NCBI GenBank assembly: GCA_900491605.1
Contig: UESW01004374.1
Location: forward strand, 131,989-195,988
Length of the DNA stretch: 64,000 bases
DNA from: Calamus simplicifolius
Lineage: Eukaryota; Streptophyta; Magnoliopsida; Arecales; Arecaceae
Direction of reading: 5' to 3'
Shown: positions 10,400 through 23,499 of the stretch, piece by piece
Numbering within the stretch: position 1 is the first letter of the stretch
How the letters are laid out: each line of letters begins with the position of its first letter
Notes under the pieces: model-generated
The model's input: the letters and a program-made list of their open reading frames with translations, nothing else
What the model was told of the DNA's origin: nothing
Database searches by the model: none
Program-made: the position numbers and the translations under genes

Positions 10400-11260
10400 T
10401 CCGTCAGTCGCCGTTATCGTTTATTCTGACGGCATTGGATCAGCCATATCAGCTACAATGCACCACCTACGAATGGATAGTGGTAGAATTTTTTCTAATT
10501 GAAATACAGGGTTGCTATATTGAATACGATGAAATTTTGCTGAAAATCCTCTCCAAGTATATATCTTCTTTTGGCCGTTGGATGAATATTGAAGGGCTGA
10601 GTTGGGCCCAAAGGAAACCGTCCAAATGTCCTTATCCATTTAAAATACGGGCCAGCTTAGCTTGTTAATGCGTTGAAAACGCGTGGATGAACGGCTTCTT
10701 CATCGCGTGGAGTCCCTTGGATAACGCCCGCTGCCAGCTCTTCCTCGCGTCTTCACGAAATCTTTCCATGTCACACCCCTTGTGGAATCCGTGAAGTCCT
10801 CACTCGTCAATGTCTTTCTTTCATAAATACGCTGCATTAAATTGTACCAAAAAAATATGCTGCATTAAATTGTACCAAAAAAAATATGCTGCATTAAATG
10901 CCGTTGATTTACGCTGGAGCTTCTCATGTCCTTTTCTAGTGAAATACTTTGGGTCTTTGGGATGTAAATTGCACTGAAAGCAGCTGGGTGCTTGACAAGG
11001 GACCTAGAGTGTTGAAAGGAAAAAGCCTCACGAATACCAGGCTTATATTTATGGGTGCTGTTGGCCACACATTGCCACCATGATTTTGTTCTATGTTACC
11101 TGAAGTCCCATGCCAATATAAGCCAGCCATGTTAGTGATGAACACGTCACCACGTGAAGCCGCTGCATCGCATGAAGTAGTCCCGCTTGTCACCAAATCG
11201 CATAAAGGAATGAAGCGGCTTCAAAGCGTGGAGTGCTGCTTCTATTTTATCTCCTCTTCA
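10400..11260. other. Spacer with a 28-bp triplet repeat
   Basis: No coding region is recognised. At 10829-10905 the sequence GCTGCATTAAATTGTACC plus an A-run occurs three times with 28-29 bp steps. The rest is unique-looking moderate-GC sequence that may include the outer LTR end of the Tat element. Confidence 0.5.
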
Positions 11261-14200
11261 AAATAAAATAAAAAATAAATAAAAAAAAATAAATATAAAT
11301 TAAAAACTAACTAACGCCATTATAAAAATATATAAATTAAATAGTTGGATTTATGTTTATCATTTATCAATCATCCCATATATTTATTTAGCTTGAAGGA
11401 AATTGAGATAAGATGCTTGATTACTCAAGGAAAACATTATATTTTACTAGCTAAGTAAAAGTGTAGGCATCCTGTAAGTACATCATACATGTGGAAATGC
11501 TTTTGTTGACTAAAATTTATTATATTATAAGAGTGTTCTTTCTAAGAAAAGTTTTATAAGGAGTTATTCAATGGTTAAAAAGGAAATGTATCCAAATTCT
11601 TGACTTCGATTCCATATCATCCGCATTTCTTGATAATAAGGATTTTTAAATAGTCTAGGAAAAATGGCTTTATTATGCATTTATTGAGTACAATAGGTTA
11701 TAATAGGATTAGTCCAATACAATTAACTAGATCTAAGAATTTGAATAATCAGAACTTTAGGAACTTTATAATTATTTTATAATAAATGATAGAAAATCTA
11801 GAAGTGCTTCTCATGATAAATCATGAAGGCAAACAGAATTGATAGTGTCATACTAAATTATATAAATTATAAATTTTTATTATTGAATCCATAATGTAAT
11901 TTATAAATTCTATTTGATTTTGTACATGATTTCTAGGTAAAATATTTGGCCTCTATAAAATTATAGCGTTGTTTTGAAGGAAATTTTTATTTCTTAATAT
12001 ATATATATATATATTAGAATCAATATTTATATGGCTAAAATGGTCCACATCTTATTTAACATATCTATATAGGATTTTGCTCATACAAAATAGGCTGATT
12101 GATAAGCAAGATTGTATCTCTTCAATAATAAGATACTTCTTTAGAAATCGTGCAATTTTGGAAGGAACCAAGATAATTTACATAGACACTTAATTTGTTT
12201 AGATATAAACAATTGATCATATACTTATTGGCTACTACTAAGTTTGAAACTAAGATTGTTATAAAAATTAATTCATCACAACAATACTGCTTAGATAAAG
12301 CAAGATATAAGAATTACTTTAGTCAAATTATCTTAAAATAAATCTCTTTCATTTATACAATTATGAATTAATGAAGATTTTTGGCACATGAGAATAGTAA
12401 GTCCTACAAAAACTTGATAAATATGGTATCATTGTTATATGACTCCTTTCGTAGATTGTTACCTATTATAATACCGTTGTCTTTTAGGGATCAAAGTACT
12501 ATTGGACCGATGATGACTTCTACAAAGTTATTACTAGATGATAAATTCAAGTAAAATCTTATAGAAATTTCTTAGGGATAATAAATCTCCTATATATCTT
12601 ATGAAATTTCAAAGATATATACCCTAATTTATAGTAGATTCACTCCACTATATCACTTTATTTGAATAAAAAAATATCCAAGATCTTAGATATCCTTAAT
12701 ATCTTTTAAAATTTCATAACTATACTCATTAACCCACAAAGATTTACTTTGTAGCTCATAAAGATTTTTTCAAGATATCAAATCTTCTCAATATCATTCA
12801 AAATTCTACAAATCTACTTTTTGATTCATGATAGATTCACTTCCTAGTATTTCTTTCTATAGATATTTTTGAGGTAGATATTGCATTTATGACTAATAAA
12901 ACATAGTCCTATATTACCCATGGTTTTCTATGTAAAGAAGTTATCTTTTTAACCCAATAATATGTCACTACATTAATTTAAAACTAGTTACTTTATACTA
13001 GAATATGTTATGTATATTGACATGCTCTAAAGATAGATGACCACCACTAGATGAAGCCACCATGAGAATATGCTTTAAATGGTAGAATGGAAAAGAGAGA
13101 GAGAGATAGAGAACCATTGTAAGTATTCTGAGTGCAATAGAGCTAATGCCTTATCAAGTAAATTAGATTAAATACAAATTAAAGACCTATATACTTGAAA
13201 TAATGCACCAAATATGGTCTATTGCCATATTTATTATTGTAAAATTTATAACAATTGTCAATATAAGTATTCCATTATTATTTTTATTAATTATCATAAT
13301 ATTATATTTTTAATGACATTTATAAATTGAATAAAAAAGTAAATATATATTTCATTGCAATAACATTACAAGTTAATTGTTTGCCTTGCTAGTTAGGGAG
13401 TTAAACTTTTGTTTGACTAGTTAATGGTTTCAATCATGAGTTCAACAATTTGCTACAAAATATCATTCTTTAAAAAAATAGGAGAATTGGTTTGGATAGC
13501 TAGAAAATTACCTTTCCTAGATGAATTATATGAAATCCAATTATGTCTAACTATTTAATGCCCATATTTATCCATATGCACTAATTGCTAATCTGATCTC
13601 TTTTTACATTGTCTTCCAAGGTTAACCATGGACTTGCCAATAAATATTTCGTGTGCATAAAATGAACAACATAAAATGCTTTCCCTACTTTAAAGAGGCA
13701 ATGCATAGGTGGGATGTATGTATTTGATAAAATAATAAGGATCAAGATTATTTCAATTTCTTTCCATCCTTCACTTGTATCTTTAATGCTAAAATTAAAA
13801 AAAATAATGAAATACCATGAGTCAATGATCAAAAATTAAATGATAATTAATACTTATTATTCCTTAATAAATGTACTCATAAAAAAAAATATCATTATTA
13901 TAAAGTATATATTCTAATTAACTTGAATTTCATGTATGTTGTCCAATGCATCACACACAATCAAAATAATAATGGCAATGATTGTTCAAATTAAATAATT
14001 TATTATTAGTTCATATAGTAAGAATTATATTCAGCAAACATTCTAAAAGTATACAATAAATAATTATATTATATTTTTATTTTAAAATATTCATGGGCAT
14101 GCTTTTTAGCCATAATGGGACAACCATAAGTACTATGCTCTATCTCATAATTAGACAAGTCACTTTTCTATTCTTGATGAAATGCAATCTGATGTTCATG

Positions 14201-15539
14201 CCCATGATAAATTAAACCATATTATTATGATTAAACCAAAACTCACACTCATACCTTCTTGATTCAAGATATTTTTAAATGCATATGCAATTTCTAACAC
14301 TAAACTAACCATGGCCATATTTTCATCCATGGTGGGGCAACAATAGATATGGCTAATCTAAATACATCTCATCCAACCATTTAGTTATCCAAGTTTCAAT
14401 TTTATTAGTTCTTTGTACCCATCGTACTCATAATAAAAATAAAAAATTTTATCATATTTTATAAATCAAAATCATCAATACCATCATGAGTATAAATAGA
14501 TCAAAAATTACACATTTATATAGGTAAGCATGCAAGAAGATTCATAACTCTACCAGTAGCAAAGCCTAAAGCCTACTAAGGTTGTTAATTCGCCCAAATA
14601 TATGTCTTAACATATCCAATTAACTTAATATTATCATTTAGCATAATTATGAAAGCTAATCTCATCATAAAATCAAGGATTAATTTGCCTATAATTAACT
14701 ACCCTAAAATCATAACAGATTTAAAGAATCATTTACTAATTTTCTTCAAATTTTTTATTTTTTTTTTTTGATTTTTAAAACCAATCTTAAGCTAGAATCT
14801 ACTTCAAGCTGGAGCTTGATGCTGCAAGTGTGGCTCCTTTATTCTAGCCAAAATCTATCATGAACCAGATCGTTGGTACTATATGGTTTCACGCTATAGC
14901 GGAACTCTACCATCATTCTATGAATAGCCCTTTTTTCCTATTCATTAACTTTCACACATTCAAATCAACTCTTATACCATTTGTAATGCTTTATGCCCAT
15001 TTGCTGGTTCAATTAACCTATTAATAGGCCAAAACCATGTATCCCTGCAAGCTTGAGTGAAAGTTAATTGATAGCAAATGAACTTGAGATATAAGCATTT
15101 CAAACTTTTCTTTTTCATCTGATATGTGATTTTTTGAAGTATATTATAAGAATAACAATGGAAAAAATAAGAGGCAAGGGTGAGAGACCAGGTCCGATAG
15201 GGAAAACTAGCTAGATTAAGAGGTGAGGGCCTGATCCAAGCAAAGACAACATCATTTAAATCTAATTAAAGTGACACATCACTTGGCCACTCACCAAATT
15301 GCTCTCACTAGAACTCTTAGCTTTGATGCCATGAAAAAAAACTCCACACTTCTCTAAGAGTAAATAAAATGGGGCAATTGCATGTGAGACAAGATCGGCC
15401 AGCCCAAGATCACCTTAAACACACACCATTTAGGACTAACCGTAGTAGGGCTTGAGATTATTTTTTAAGACAAACTATGATAGGGCTTGAACTTGATTAT
15501 TTATACATAATTTAGTCATTGTTAGTGGATGACATGGGC
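11261..15539. other. AT-rich spacer, no gene recognised
   Basis: More than 4 kb of strongly AT-rich DNA with stops in all frames. Simple repeats are present: an AT run near 11999-12014 and a GA run near 13094-13108. No RT, transposase, RNA gene or host exon was recognised. Old, unrecognisable repeats are likely. Confidence 0.6.
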
Positions 15540-15677
15540 ATAACATATTGTGGGTTTCCCTTATTTTGGTTTGTAGCCTACTCAACCAGATATCCTTTTG
15601 GACTTCGAAAGTCTTTTTTCTTATCAGTAAAAGTCTTGTATTGCCTTCAGCTTTATTTTTCTTAGCTTAACTATTCA

Positions 15678-15914
15678 ATGAGTAAACTTGGCATGACCCT
15701 TCCAGAGCTCATGAAAGAGCTGCATTCAGCTGAGCAAATTCTAGGGAAGGAAAAAGCAGATCACTTTACTAAGGCTTCTTCTTCTAAGCCCAAAAGGTCC
15801 AAAGGAAAGAAGAAGCAGCATCCTAAGGTAGCGGGTGGCAAGATCAAAAAGACCAAGACCGCTAAAGGAGTAGTAAAAGGGAGATGTTTCCACTGCAACC
15901 AGAAAGTGCATTGA
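15678..15914 (+). pseudogene. Copia Gag C-terminal fragment with broken zinc knuckle
   Basis: The frame gives SKLGMTLPELMKELHSAEQ, a Lys-rich stretch, then GRCFHCNQKVH followed by a stop. In copia Gag the nucleic-acid-binding knuckle is CX2CX4HX4C. Here the first two Cys and the His are present, a stop follows the His, and the residue expected as the last Cys is read only by ignoring that stop. Gag sequence can be traced upstream to about 15540 in decayed form. Confidence 0.75.
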
Positions 15915-15954
15915 AAGACAAACTAACCAAAACTAATTGCCAAGAAGAATGCAG

Positions 15955-17090
15955 GTAATATCTTTGTTATTGAAACATGTTTAGTGGTGGATTCTACTAT
16001 ATCCTGGATTGTAGACTCAAGAGCCACTAATCACATATGCAATTCATTACAGGGGTTTCAAGTAACCAGGAAACTCAATAGAGGAGAGATATTACTAAGG
16101 CTGGGGACAGGAGTAAAAGTGTGAGCTACTAATATTGGTAGAGTTAGTTTATCTTTTGGATGTAATAAAAAACTTGTATTGGATGACTGCTTATATGTAC
16201 CCGACATTAAAAGAAATTTAATTTCAGTAGCATGTCTAATTTTCTATGGTTACAATGTTTCTTTCTATTCTGATGTTTCTATTAGTAGAAATGGTAAAGA
16301 AATTTATAGAGGATCAAGATTAGGAAATTTATATTATATACATCCAATAACTCACACATCCAATGACACTGAGATAATGCATATTGTCTCAAATAAGAGA
16401 AAAGCTGAACACAATGAGAAAACACTTTGGCATTTAAGACTAAGTCACATAAACCTTAATAGGATTAAGAGGCTTATTCAGGATGGATCCTTGGGTCCAT
16501 TGGATATGGATAAAATGCCTCAATGCAAATCCTATTTGGAAGGCAAAATGACTAAAAGGTCTTTTTAAGACCAAAGGCCTTAGGGCCTTTGATTTACTGG
16601 ACTTGGTGCACATTGATGTATGTGGACCAATGATGGTACAAGCCTAAGAAGGTTTTGAGTATTTCATTACTTTTATTGATGATTACTCAAGATATGGATA
16701 CGTTACACAGTTTAAGCAGTTCAAGGCTGAAGTTGAGAATCAATTGAAAAAACGAATCAAAGCTATTAGATTAGATCATGGAGGTGAATTCCTTTTTGAA
16801 GAATATAAACAGTTCCTCATTGACAATGGTATTGTTTCTCAGCCTACTACTCCTAGAACACCACAACATAATGGAGGTAGTAGAAAGGAAAAATAGAATA
16901 TAAATAGAACTTTACTTGAGATGTGTCATGCAAGTTTACCTCGAATCCTTTTGGGGATATGCTCTAGAAATGACAACCTATATTTTGAATTTAGTCCCAT
17001 CTAAGTCAGTACCCAAGACTCCCTATGAGATGTGGACTAGACATACATCCAATCTAAGGTACCTCAAAGTATGAGGATATCCTGCTTATG
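15955..17090 (+). pseudogene. Copia protease, GAG-pre-integrase and integrase remnants
   Basis: Protease appears as WIVDSRATNHIC near 16005-16040. The usual DSGA active site reads DSRA, so a key glycine is lost. The longest open piece (16179-16568) gives LDDCLYVPDIKRNLISV and TLWHLRLSHINLNRI, the GAG-pre-integrase zinc-binding segment. The integrase core follows to about 17090 with HIDVCGPM, FIDDYSRYGYV and TPQHNG blocks, interrupted by stops at several points. Those stops rule out a functional product. Confidence 0.8.
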
Positions 17091-17092
17091 TA

Positions 17093-18460
17093 TTGACTGA
17101 AAAGACGTCTAACTTTAGAGCAAGATCTATGCTTTGCTATTGGGTTGGTTTTCCTAAAGGAACTGTAGGTGGCTACTTCTATAATCCTGAGAATCGGAAT
17201 GTGTTCATTAGCATGAATGCTAGATTCTTGGAAGATGATTGCATTAGTACCGTTGATCCTAAAAGATGGTTCTATAAGAACAGACACCTAAGAGATCATC
17301 TTCCAATTCAAGACATAATGATGAGGATGAAACATCTATTACTGAACCAGTATTAGATGCGACACCCATTGTTTGTTGCAGTGGAAGGATTTTGAGACCA
17401 CCTGATAGGTTTATGTTCTTTGTAGAATCTTATGTGGCGGTCTCCAATGAACAAGAATCGAATCCTACTAGTTATGACAAAGCTATCATGGATGTAGATG
17501 CAGACCAATGGCACAAGGCTATGGAATCAAAAATGGAATCTATGTACCCGAATGAAGTTTGGGATATTGTAGATGCACTAGCTGGGATCAAATCCATTGG
17601 GTGCAAGTGGATCTACAAGACGAAGAGAGAACCGGATGGAAAGGTTGAAACCTTCAAAGCACGGTTGGTGGCAAAGGACTATACCCAGAAGGAGGGTATA
17701 GATTATGAGGAGACCTTTTCGCCCGTTGCTATACTAAAGTCGATTCAGATTCTCTTGGCCATAGTAGCTCATTTTGACTATGAGATTTGGTAGATGGATG
17801 TCAAAACTGCTTTTCTCAATGGATATCTTGACGAGACTATCTATATGGTCCAACCAAAGGGGTTCATATCTCGAGGCCAAGAAAATATGGTTTGCAAGCT
17901 TAAAAGGCCCATTTATGGACTTAAACAAGCATCCATATCATGAAACATTAGATTTGATAAGGGAATTAAATCCTATGGTTTTAATCAGAATCATGATGAG
18001 CCATGTGTCTATAAGAGATTAGATGGTAAAGCTGTAGTGTTTCTGGTATTATATATGGATGATTTGTTGCTTATTGGTAATAATGTCGCAACATTGTCCT
18101 CGGTCAAGATTTGGCTATCACATCAGTTCAGTATGAAAGATCTTGGAGATACTAGCTATGTTCTTGGGATCAAACTTTTACGAGATTGAAAGACAAGAAC
18201 ATTGGGTTTATCTCAGGCAGCTTATATATAAGATTCTGCACATGTTCTCCATGCACAACTCCAAAAAGGGTATGTGTTAGGCATGGTGTTCCTCTGTCAA
18301 AGGACCAATGTCCCAAGACTGATGAGAAAAAAATATACAATGAGTAAGGTACCATATGCTTCGGTTGTTGGTAGCCTCATGTACGTCATGTTATGCACGA
18401 GACCTGATATCTGTTATACCATAGGTATAGTCAGCCATTACTAATCGAACCCAGGGATAC
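17093..18460 (+). pseudogene. Copia reverse transcriptase remnant
   Basis: The copia RT (RVT_2 family) is read from 17392 with CKWIYKTKREPDGKVE, ARLVAKDYTQKEGIDYEETFSPV and a stop in DYEIW(stop)MDVKTAFLNG. LKRPIYGLKQAS follows, then the catalytic VLYMDDLLLIGNN near 18050. The YMDD site is preserved even though neighbouring segments carry stops. The upstream piece 17093-17356 is the region between integrase and RT. Confidence 0.82.
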
Positions 18461-18550
18461 CATACTGGATAGCTATAAAGCATATCTTCAAGTATCTTTG
18501 GAGAATGAAAGATTATATGCTTGTATATCATAGTGATGAGCTTATCCTAA

Positions 18551-19021
18551 TTGGATATACTGATTCTGATTTTCAGATGGATAAAGATTCTAGAAGAGAT
18601 ATATCTGATTTTTCTATTTACATTAGGTGGTGCAGCTATTAGTTGGAAGAGTGTAAAACAATCTTGTATCGCAGACTCCACCATGGAAGCTGAGTATATG
18701 ATAGCATCTGAGGCTGCAAAAGAAGCAGTTTGGCTATGAAAGTTCCTTATGGAACTGGAGGTTGTACCTTCAATTAAGAGACCTTTAACACTATATTGTG
18801 ACAATATGGCTGCAATTGCTCAAGTGAAGGAATCTCATTATCACACTAAAGGCAAGCACATTGAGTGCAAGTTTCACTTGATCCGAGAGTTTGTGCAGCA
18901 GAAAGAAGTAGAAGTGCTCAAGATCACCTCATTGGAGAACTTAGTAGACCCCTTTACCAAGACCCTCAAGAAAAATGTTTTTACAAGTCATGTTGAAGGG
19001 ATGGGAGTTCGGTTTTGGTAG
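18551..19021 (+). pseudogene. Copia RNase H remnant and end of pol
   Basis: Two open pieces separated by one stop give GGAAISWKSVKQSCIADSTM, AEYMIASEAAKEAVWL, LYCDNMAAIAQVKESHYHTK and the terminal DPFTKTLKKNVFTSHVEGMG block that closes most plant copia polyproteins. The STMEAEY and CDNMAA motifs hold the RNase H acidic residues. The stop at 19021 is followed by a purine-rich tract and the LTR. Confidence 0.82.
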
Positions 19022-19047
19022 TATGTATTTTAGCCCAAATGGAAGTA

Positions 19048-19530
19048 TGTTGGAAATTGTAGTCTAAAAGACATAATTTTTCTATGATGACCGATATCAA
19101 ATGGCATATAATAAATGATTTGATATTTGCATCCTATATACTTGTTATATGTAATGCTCCTGAAAGGTCTACGAATGTTAGAAATAATGATATTGAGTAC
19201 TCGAGATGCTTTATATATGAGCACAAAAGACACGAGATCATTTTATTACATTCAAAATATAATTGTCACAACTTTAATAATGTTAGGCACTTTATTATGA
19301 GAAGTTGAAGTATACGTAATTTTTAATTGGAGAAATAGTTTGTCTTGACTATTTGAGAGGAATTCTCGAATTAGTATACTAGTATGCATATTGTGTATTG
19401 ATGGACTTGTATGAGAATAAATTTTGAAAATGTACTATCATAAAATTTAACTCATAGCTATGAGAGTACGATGGTTCTTAAGCTTAAGCAAGTCACTGAA
19501 CTCAGACTTATAGTATGCGAGCTGTCATCC
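19048..19530 (+). repeat. 3' LTR of the decayed copia element, start clear, end truncated
   Basis: After pol, AAATGGAAGTA (polypurine-like) is followed by TGTTGGAAATTGTAG, a common start for plant copia LTRs. The LTR is cut off by, or merges with, the Tat fragment that becomes readable near 19530. No second LTR copy is present for comparison. Confidence 0.55.
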
Positions 19531-20945
19531 AAAATTTTCAAACTTAAGATTATTTAAGTTCCAAGGATAGAAAATGCATGCGCAGACCTTCTATCCTAAC
19601 TGGCCACCATCGACTCCATGGATATGGAGCACAAGTTTCACCTTGAAGTTTTGAAGAAGCCCAGCATAGTGGACACTGACTTCGTGATGCAGCTCGATAA
19701 CCAGCCATCATGGGTCAACCCTATCCTGGCATATCTCAGAGATAGAACCCTTCCAGTAGATAGAAAGGAAGCTAGAAGGCTGAAGATGCAAGCCTCCCAC
19801 TACTTCCTACACGACGGATAACTCTACAAGCGTTCTTTCTTTATGTCGCTTCTCAAATGCCTTAGACTATCAAAAGCCAACTATGCCCTGCGAGAGGTCC
19901 ATGAAGGCATTTGCGGCAATCACATATGAAGTTGGGCCCTCTGCCACAAAGTACCATAGCAAGGGTACTACTAGCCTACCATGATGAAGGATTTGGATGG
20001 CCTTGTCCAAGTGTGCGACTCATGCCAGTATCATTTGAACATCCAGAGGCTCCCATCAACACTTTTGATGCCCATTGCAGCTGTTTGGCCCTTCACAAAG
20101 TAAGGAGTGAACATTCTTGGTCTGTTTTCCTCCACCACTGGACAAAGAAAATTTCAATCATAGCTATCGACTACTTCACCAAGTGGATTGAAGCTAAAGC
20201 AGTGGCTCAGATCACCTAGGCCTGAGCCAAGAACTTTATCTAGCGGTCAATCATTTGCCGATTTGGCCTTCCATATATTATCATCACTGATAATGGTCAG
20301 CAGTTCGACAACCCGAAGTTTTGAAAGTTCTGCGAAGACCATGGCATCAACTTTCAGCTTACCTCAGTTGGACACCTGCAAACGAATGGCAAGACAGAGG
20401 TAGTCAACCGAACGTTGCTACAAGGGCTGAAAGCTTGATTGAACGGAGCCCACGACAGATGGGCAGATGAGCTTCACCATGTCCTTTGGACCTTCCGAAT
20501 AATACAAATTATTCCAACCGGTGAAACTCCATTCCAAATGGCCTTTAGCACCGAAGCAGTCATTCCGATCAAGATAGGCTTACCCTCGCTAAGAGTTGAA
20601 AGCTACTCCGAGGAAGCGAACGACTAGCAACTACGGGCTAACCTCGATCTCATCGAAAAAGTTAAAAAAAAAAAAGCTCGAGTCTAGATGGTTGTGTACC
20701 AGTAGTGCATAGCCCGATATTATTCTTTTCGGGTAAAAGGGAAGCTCTTCCTTTTCAATGACCTTGTACTTCGCAAAGTATTGGTTTCTAAACTAGCAGA
20801 ACAAGGTAAACTAACTCCAAACTGGTAAGGCTCCTACCAGGTTATAGAGGTCATCAGATCTGGCACCTACTGACTCTCAGACCTTGACGGAAAGGCCATT
20901 CCTAGAACATGAAATTCGAATAACCTTCGAGTGTACTATTAGTAA
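19530..20945 (+). pseudogene. Truncated Tat-type gypsy pol (second RNase H end, integrase, C-terminal domain)
   Basis: Readable sequence starts at the end of the second RNase H (VPRIENACADLLS near 19550). It continues through QPSWVNPILAYLRDRTLP (19618-19821), EVHEGICGNH, IAIDYFTKWIEAKAVAQIT (19911-20219) and WADELHHVLWTFRIIQIIPTGETPF (20439-20627), to a decayed LKRVYY-like pol end near 20940. It closely parallels 30589-31879 in the large element but has stops in most segments. No gag, protease or RT is attached, so this is a 5'-truncated copy. Confidence 0.85.
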
Positions 20946-21079
20946 GGTATTCCTCAGCTACTCTTTGTAATAGACTCCTCTATATTTAAACATCTTCTCT
21001 CCGGTTGACCATCTTTTTCTAAAATGTTAATGAGAACCAAGTTTCTCCCAAATGTTGATCCTACATATCCTTTCTTCGA

Positions 21080-21430
21080 ATCTCAGAAGGGCCGAGCACT
21101 TAATCTCTCCAAACCTCGGCAGAACCGAGCATTTTCTCTGAACCTCGGTAGGGCCAAGCACTTAAATTCTTCAAACCTTGGTAGGGCCAAGCATTTTCTC
21201 TGAACCTCAGTAGGACCGAGCACTTAATCTCTCCAAACCTTGGCCGAGCCAAGCACTTAATCTCTTTGAACCTCGATAGGGCCAAGCACTTAAATTCTTC
21301 AAACCTTAGTAGAGCCAAGCACTTAATCTCTCCAAACCTTAGCAGGGCCGTGCACTTACTCTCTCTGAACCTTGATAGAGCCAAGCATTTTCTTTAAACC
21401 TTGGCAGGGCCGAGTACTAAAATTCTCCAA
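21080..21430. repeat. Short tandem repeat (AACCTCGGTAGGGCCGAGCACTT type)
   Basis: About ten imperfect 30-bp units built on AACCTYGGYAGGGCCRAGCA lie directly behind the truncated Tat pol. The large Tat element has a comparable tandem region behind its pol. The array is cut at 21428 by another LTR. Confidence 0.75.
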
Positions 21431-22630
21431 ACCTCGATGATATGTACATAATTACTAGTTATAAAAGCATTAATTTATAGCCAAATTATCATTATTATTT
21501 TAAGTTTTATACTTTTATACAATATTTTTAGAAAAAACCCTATCAACTCAAAAAACTCAATTTTAAGAGTCCAACGGTGCAAACAACACTCAAATCAGAC
21601 TTGAAACGAGCTCAAAATAGAATTTTCAAGATTTAACCCAGGAATTGCATGAAAATTAAAGTCGTCGCGGACCAGACGAAATCACATGATATTTTTTGGT
21701 TGTGCTTTGAAATTTGGAATGAACAAATGTTATCTGCTGAGATAATACGAAGCAAGGCTGCATTTTAAAATTTGAAAGGAACAAATGTGATCCGCGTAGA
21801 TAAGGCAAAGCAATTGGGAGCAGCTGACACGGATCACACACGCAATCAATGCGTCTTCATTGCCTATAAAAAAGCACCATCAAAGCCATTCTAGGAATCC
21901 GTTCATCCCTCTAATCTATGATTCCTCCTCTCTATGTCCCGTCCCACTCCCATTTATGTTTCTTCCTTCTCCCTTTGAATAACCCTCCTCCATAACCCAA
22001 ATCTTTCAATCCACCATCCGTCTTCATCCATTTTCCATCCGTCAGCCATCCAATCCGTCCATGGCCTCCACCAATTAGCCATCCTTCTATTTATCACTCT
22101 CCATCATCTTGACATAGAAGATTTTATGCAGATTATTTTTAATTTTTTAATTATGCATTTCTTTCATTTTAAAATAAAATAATTCATTTCTTTCATGCTT
22201 ATTCATGATATTCTGTTGTTCCATTTGAAGTTGATAGCTTAGGCTCTGGAACAATTCATGATCGAAGGATACGAGTTGTACTTTAGAGGTAAGATCTCTG
22301 TTAGTGAAAGTAAACTTGGAAATGATCTATTCTTAGAAGGGAAGGGCCATGATCTTTGAGTGTGGACCATACTCTTATTAAAGATAGGTAATATTCAGGT
22401 TCTCTTCACGAGAAGAGAATAATAAGAAACAAATAAGATTTTTTAAGATTTTTATTTTTATTTTGCATTTGATAATTAGTAGTTAAAGCAATAGATTCAT
22501 TATTTTTATCACTAATTGATGTGAATCAAAACAACTACTTAAGTTCTCTATGGGGTTGACCCTTTTTCCTGCTACTCTACTTAGTAATAGGAATTAAGGT
22601 AATTAAATCGGTGCACTACGATATGCATTG
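21428..22630 (+). repeat. Probable LTR of an Athila/Tat-like element
   Basis: The block begins TGATATGTACATAATTACTA and runs to a degenerate primer-binding site at 22637. It contains a TATA-like CCTATAAAAAAGC at 21862. The 3' LTR border is not exact. The downstream part is cut off by a CACTA relic, and no second LTR is seen. Confidence 0.5.
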
Positions 22631-22636
22631 GATTTT

Positions 22637-22654
22637 TAGCGCCGTTGCTAAGGA
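22637..22654 (+). promoter_or_regulatory. Degenerate primer-binding site, tRNA-Asp type
   Basis: TAGCGCCGTTGCTAAGGA differs at about four bases from TGGCGCCGTTGCCGGGGA, the tRNA-Asp primer-binding site common in Athila and related gypsy elements. An ACTAAGTGG-like leader typical of such elements follows. Confidence 0.6.
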
Positions 22655-23480
22655 CCTAAGTGGTTGTTTTAAATAAATAAATAAATAAATATTATATAAT
22701 AATTATTTTATCTATTTTTAATGCTTTTTAATTTCCTTAGATTGACTTAGGTATTTTTTTTGCAAAATCCAAATTTTTTGCACCGATATCTCATAACTTA
22801 TTAGAAAATTAGAGACTTGATCATAAAAATCTAAAAAAAAATTAAATTTAGTTCTAATTGTTTGCTAATTTTAGAGCTTGGACATATGCTTTGCTGCATA
22901 TCATTTTCATAAAATACTTAAAGGCACAATCCGTTAATCAAAATAAGGTGGAGAGTTGATCACCCTTCCTTAGCCCATAAACCATATCCTTCATTTTGCA
23001 TTGACACAAGCTTCTAAATTTAAAATTAATTAGACATCAGCCCTAGAAATTTTGAGCTCAATAGGACAAAGAGGCCCTAGAGTTGGACCGAGTTCGGATT
23101 GGTTGATTGCTTCAGTGTCTAAAGTAAGTGGTTTGGAACAAGAGCCCGAAGGAAGGTGGTTACTTAATTGGTTCCATTAGCTTACTTGGTTAATCTAATT
23201 GGTATCTAAGGCAAGCAACGGAAGGACCCCCACCAACCTTACACTTACCTAGCCAGCCAATTAGTCAGTCTTGGGCTTGGAGTGCTCAATGACAACTTTG
23301 AAATAATTAGAAGCTGTCAGATGTAGGTTAACCCTAGGATAGAGAGTTTAATTTCTGTTAACTCATTGCAAAATAACAATTAAACCCTAACTAAATTCTT
23401 CTTTAGTACTCTTTAGCTTTAGAACTCTCTTAGGACATTTCTCTATAGAACACCTTCCCTTTTCTTTTCTTTTATCAATT
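22655..23480 (+). other. Non-coding leader of the Athila/Tat-like element
   Basis: There is no ORF. An (AAAT)n run sits at 22673-22692. The text around 23080-23320 resembles the long 5' untranslated leaders of Athila-group elements, but this is a weak judgement from general appearance. Confidence 0.35.
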
Positions 23481-23499
23481 TAAAATCATAAAAAAAAGA

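Larger units (their letters stand above)
2274..10400 (-). mobile_element. Ty3/gypsy element of Tat type, minus strand, decayed; right border approximate
   Basis: Reading down the minus strand the order is LTR (about 10400-8828), PBS, gag, protease, RT, RNase H, a second archaeal-type RNase H, integrase, then a tandem array. The extra RNase H between the normal RNase H and integrase is the mark of the Tat lineage of non-chromodomain gypsy elements. All coding parts need several frameshifts, so the copy is dead. Its 3' LTR is not seen because a copia element interrupts the array on the left. The right border could not be located from terminal dinucleotides and is approximate. Confidence 0.85.
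8828..10400 (-). repeat. 5' LTR of the minus-strand Tat element (right end approximate)
   Basis: The inner end on the plus strand is TGTTGACGCC at 8828, next to the PBS. A good minus-strand TATA box lies at 9071-9078, which puts R/U5 at 8828 to about 9045 and U3 to the right. U3 contains nine copies of a 104-bp repeat. The outer end should lie beyond about 10380 but no convincing CA terminus or target duplication was found. Confidence 0.55.
15540..19530 (+). mobile_element. Decayed Ty1/copia element, plus strand
   Basis: Gag end, protease, integrase, RT and RNase H remnants follow in copia order on the plus strand and end in a LTR start at 19048. The 5' LTR and most of gag are missing or unrecognisable. 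Many stops and frameshifts interrupt every domain, so this is a much older copy than the one at the window start. Confidence 0.85.
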